Shown: in pieces, positions 62,401 to 64,000 of the stretch
Layout of the letters: each line of letters begins with the position of its first letter
Numbering within the stretch: position 1 is the first letter of the stretch
Assembly: GCA_965243775.1 (NCBI GenBank)
Contig: CBDEWF010000162.1
Location: 174,093 to 238,092, forward strand
Direction: 5' to 3'
Length of the DNA: 64,000 bases
From: Sansalvadorimonas sp965243775
Lineage (GTDB): Bacteria; Pseudomonadota; Gammaproteobacteria; Pseudomonadales; Endozoicomonadaceae
Program-made: the position numbers and the translations under genes
The notes under the pieces: model-generated
What the model was told of the DNA's origin: nothing
What the model saw: only the letters and a program-made list of their open reading frames with translations
The model's database searches: none

Positions 62401-62494
62401 CTGATTCGATATCAAGGTCATAGAGTTTCTGGCCGTCGACCAGAGCAACACGCAGCTCTTCCTGCTGTGTTGCGTTGATGAGCATTCTTTTCAT
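59423..62494 (-). CDS. rne: Ribonuclease E
   Basis: The 1023-residue product begins MKRMLINATQQEELRVAL. An S1 RNA-binding domain lies at about residues 38-120 (NIYKGRITRVEPSLEAAFVD). The catalytic aspartates fall in SIDINSARATRG and VIDFIDMNSNKN, and the Zn-link is CPRCNGQGTIRD. The long C-terminal half (from about residue 510) is disordered, with Arg-rich RNA-binding stretches and Pro/Ala/Glu/Gln-rich segments, as expected for the degradosome scaffold. It is essential in most gammaproteobacteria and starts the decay of most mRNAs. The mobile element ends 33 bases after its stop. Confidence 0.97.
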   Translation of the reverse strand: MKRMLINATQQEELRVALVDGQKLYDLDIESGAREQKKANIYKGRITRVEPSLEAAFVDFGSERHGFLPLKEISREYYSGNYSGGRPSIKDVIREGQEVIIQVDKEERGNKGAALTTLVSLAGRYLVLMPNNPRAGGISRRIEGEERTQLREAMAQLDIPSEMGVIVRTAGLGRGTEELQWDLDYLLKVWSSIKEATVDRPAPFLVYQESNVTIRAIRDYLRQDIGEVLIDNPAVHKEALNFISQVMPQYQNRIKQYQDTVPLFNRFQIESQIETAFQREVKLPSGGSIVIDPTEALVSIDINSARATRGGDIEETARNTNLEAAEEIARQLRLRDIGGLIVIDFIDMNSNKNQRDVENRMREALQMDRARVQLGRISRFGLLEMSRQRLRPSLEETSGIVCPRCNGQGTIRDIHSLSLSILRLVEEEALKERTSEIRAQVPVAVGTFLLNEKRPVISRIEKRSNVRVLVIPNPNLDTPHFEVQRLRDDHVGETPASSIEISTESSEAAPQEYLQDKAPQKASEAAVRNITPSKPAPARKPSQEKAKAAAESESGGLLKAIARTFGSLFSAPEEEKPAAQHKASRQSRERQANGRKDRTRNERRSRDDRNRDDRRGDKRRERSEPREERQSRDRRQRRNDRQEQRIERQEHNRQEQRQEQHTERQLPQTESRRERSDNRRKDNRRRSEERPQQDLVSNEVQPRPQQAQGTEEQQEERRRRPRNLQGRRRNNRPSQRDRVTQEAVQQQSPQQAPAQPMAEKPATDKPVAAKPAPEKMEKPQQKLVQPVKTEKLEKVEHSTFEQPVVVDTSAAPKALEDQKSSLVDAVAPHAAATGTASALDLSEKLQPKQPQVKVEVELQPAPSQEKQATPKAETRQEPKQEVVAPAVAEKAVDPARSEETKATEEQETSSAPRRRRRSRAANDPREIRRRQQEQAAKATAAAAEEKPAAFEQKTEQKADNQLYHAEQPNSLPPVEVTIQAKPAAANPTSAVETEVPKPEVTLLAEAEKETVRKEESTTSNTGE

Positions 62495-62830
62495 GCAAAT
62501 CCAGTATTTGTCTTAGGCCGTCCTCTCCACGTTTGGCTATCTCCTATTATTCATTCTTCTTTTCAGCCTGTTTCCAACAGGGTACTGCACCGGACACAGC
62601 CCCTTGCTGTGTCTGGGCATAATCTCGCCTTATGGCGAACCAGGTTCAGGTCTTACCTGTTGCCGAGTATTGACTATCCCTTAATAATCATCTTCAGGGA
62701 TGTTGCTCAGCAGGAATCGAGTGCCTGAATCCTTGACTATCGAACACTAATAGGAGCGCCCAACTGAGAGGTCGGCGCTGGTTAAATCTCTACGCATTGC
62801 GGGCTTAATGAGACCCTTGCGCGCTATGTA
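62495..62830 (-). promoter_or_regulatory. Probable long structured 5' leader of rne
   Basis: No gene is seen. The reverse strand has several stable inverted repeats, for example GACACAGC with GCTGTGTC around 62595-62615 and GGTTCGCCATAAGGCGAGA at 62628-62645. E. coli rne has a leader of about 360 nt that RNase E uses to control its own mRNA; a similar arrangement is likely here. Confidence 0.5.
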
Positions 62831-63200
62831 TGCCTTTCCGGGCTAAATAAGCCTTTTGGGCAAGGAGCCCATCCGGGCTTCGCCGCCTGAAGCATGAGGG
62901 TTTGGACAGCCATTTCGGCCTTTTTCTCCCTAACCAACCTGCTGTGATACGGCCTTACAGTAACATGTTTACTTTGCCTGCCTGAATTACGTGCTATCCG
63001 AGACAGTACCGGAAATATATCAGCAATCCCTGAGGGCATCAAACCGTACAGAGACAATTCGTCGAAAGAACCGGTATTTCTCTTATCGGCCCAGGCCCGT
63101 TTTTTTAATGGGTTGATGTCATTGTCAGGCTTGCAGAGCAGCCCAAACCCCGAACCTGGTGGTATGGGGGCTGGCGCTGTGCAGTACAAGTGAATCGCGG
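62831..63200. other. Intergenic region between rne leader and pagL
   Basis: An open frame on the reverse strand (62824-63189) is rich in Pro, Arg and Lys, has no ribosome site and is not protein-like. The region should carry the rne promoter and the end of the pagL transcript. I see nothing else. Confidence 0.4.
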
Positions 63201-63839
63201 TCAGAAAATCCAGGTCAGGTTGAACATGTAAAAATCAAGGGCTTCATTGGCTGAGTGGAAATTGGCATTGGAGTAATGCATAAATCCAAGGGAGGCTTCG
63301 ACAGGCTGCGCTGTGTTTACTCTAACCCCGGCTGCTACACGTGCTTCGAATTGAGTATGTCCGCCCATATTAATAGCTGTAGGTTTCTTTTTCTGGATGT
63401 TCTCTTCTGACTGGTAACTGATACCGCCGCCGATATCCAGAAATGGGGTTACCATACCTGAATCCCGGGGTTCAAATCGGAGTACTGGAGCAAAAGAGAC
63501 AGCCCAGACTTTGTCAGCTCCAACGGAAGTGTCGGAAGCATTTTTTGACAGGTGGCTTTTCCACTGGCTGTATCCTAAGTCGAAATAACCATCAAGCTTT
63601 ACCGAGGAACCTTCCATCAAGTCTGCGTCCCAGTCCCAGCGTGCGCTTATTCTGGTGTTGCTGAGATCTGCTCTTCTTTTAAGAAAGGTATCAGTGTATT
63701 TGCCATGGGAAATGGTAATGGCGTCGGGTACTGCATCAATGGCGTAGAGGTTTTGGGCGGGCAGAATGAGCGCAATAAGACAGGAGGTTGCAACGCTTTG
63801 TGCAAAGCGTTGTATAAAGCCTTGAAGTCTTATAACCAT
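63201..63839 (-). CDS. pagL: Lipid A 3-O-deacylase, PagL family
   Basis: The 212-residue precursor has a hydrophobic signal peptide ending near LYA-ID, then a small outer-membrane barrel. The catalytic His and Ser are in GFMHYSNANFHS and the likely Glu in ANEALDFY, with a C-terminal Phe. PagL removes the 3-linked acyl chain of lipid A, which lowers recognition by host innate immunity. With WaaP and the carbamoyltransferase, it adds to the envelope-modifying genes of this window. Confidence 0.82.
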   Translation of the reverse strand: MVIRLQGFIQRFAQSVATSCLIALILPAQNLYAIDAVPDAITISHGKYTDTFLKRRADLSNTRISARWDWDADLMEGSSVKLDGYFDLGYSQWKSHLSKNASDTSVGADKVWAVSFAPVLRFEPRDSGMVTPFLDIGGGISYQSEENIQKKKPTAINMGGHTQFEARVAAGVRVNTAQPVEASLGFMHYSNANFHSANEALDFYMFNLTWIF

Positions 63840-63918
63840 ATTTTCACCTATTTGAGCAGTCGCTCAGTTATTGTTGTTATTGTGTTTTATAGGCTGGCAG
63901 ACTTCGCAGCTGGTAAAG

Positions 63919-63982
63919 GCCTGTTCATGATCTTTCGTGGATGATGACTTTTCCGTCATGAGAAGTTTTTGAACAGACTCTA
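63919..63982. mobile_element. Shortened MITE-like element
   Basis: The left end GCCTGTTCATGATCTTTCGT continues identical to the 20825 element for 24 bases. The right end GAACAGACTCTA is the imperfect inverted counterpart. The element is only about 64 bases, so the centre has been lost. A small internal hairpin, ATGACTTTTCCGTCAT, lies in the middle. Confidence 0.65.
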
Positions 63983-64000
63983 CAGAAATACTAAAACAAA

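Noticed and set aside
62824..63189. A 121-codon reverse frame between rne and pagL
   Set aside because: Pro/Lys/Arg-rich without a fold-like pattern or ribosome site; more likely leader and promoter DNA.

Overview
The window looks like chromosomal DNA of a marine gammaproteobacterium of the Oceanospirillales/Hahellaceae type, most likely Endozoicomonas or a close relative. This is an inference, not a database result. Two facts support it. The core genes keep Pseudomonas-like order: prkA-yeaH-spoVR; algR-algZ next to argH; and carbamoyltransferase-kinase-waaP-waaG-waaC-waaF-ilvE-glnE-aceE-aceF. The gaps between these blocks hold single large genes with eukaryote-like domains (SET, RING, ShET2-type protease, TPR-like repeats), decayed insertion sequences and small inverted-repeat elements, as expected of an animal-associated bacterium.

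Layout. 1-2.2 kb: an incomplete ShET2/EspL-like protease gene and a yedP-type phosphatase. 2.5-7.6 kb: prkA, yeaH and spoVR, a stress/stationary-phase kinase cluster. 7.7-10.5 kb: a SET-domain protein. 10.6-15.6 kb: algR, algZ and argH, with an unknown gene wedged between algZ and argH and flanked by a decayed copy of the argH 5' end. 15.6-18.6 kb: a RING-finger protein, an IS66 relic and a TPR-like gene. 18.7-29.7 kb: LPS inner-core genes, again with a large unknown gene wedged in and flanked by a decayed copy of its neighbour's 3' end. 29.8-38.6 kb: ilvE, a frameshifted glnE, aceE and aceF. 38.7-43.3 kb: pldA, pdxH and an EF-G-like GTPase.

43.3-44.5 kb is non-coding and holds seven perfect DnaA boxes within about 450 bp, followed by gene debris and inverted repeats. 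44.5-51.6 kb: a small secreted protein, a secretin-like protein, a zinc metallopeptidase, a GNAT enzyme, a YhiN-type flavoprotein, an inositol-phosphatase-like enzyme, ybaK and a FadL-type porin. 51.8-54.7 kb is a graveyard: an ISAs1 relic inside a broken oxidoreductase, a frameshifted glycosyltransferase-like gene and a further fragment. Two tRNA-Leu(CAG) genes follow.

55.0-59.4 kb is a 4.36-kb element bounded by perfect 27-bp inverted repeats. It carries a zinc-ribbon DDE-type transposase, a small HTH-like protein and an SMC/RecF-like ATPase, and appears to sit in the terminator of the tRNA-Leu genes. This is the best candidate for an undescribed mobile, possibly defence-related, system. 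59.4-64 kb: rne with a long leader, a PagL-type lipid A deacylase and a short inverted-repeat element.

Taken together, envelope genes (LPS core synthesis and phosphorylation, PagL, PldA, FadL) and central metabolism (pyruvate dehydrogenase, arginine and branched-chain amino acid synthesis) form the conserved frame. Host-interaction candidates and mobile DNA fill the spaces. Two unrelated genes are inserted next to a core gene together with a duplicated, decayed end of that core gene, which suggests a shared insertion route.
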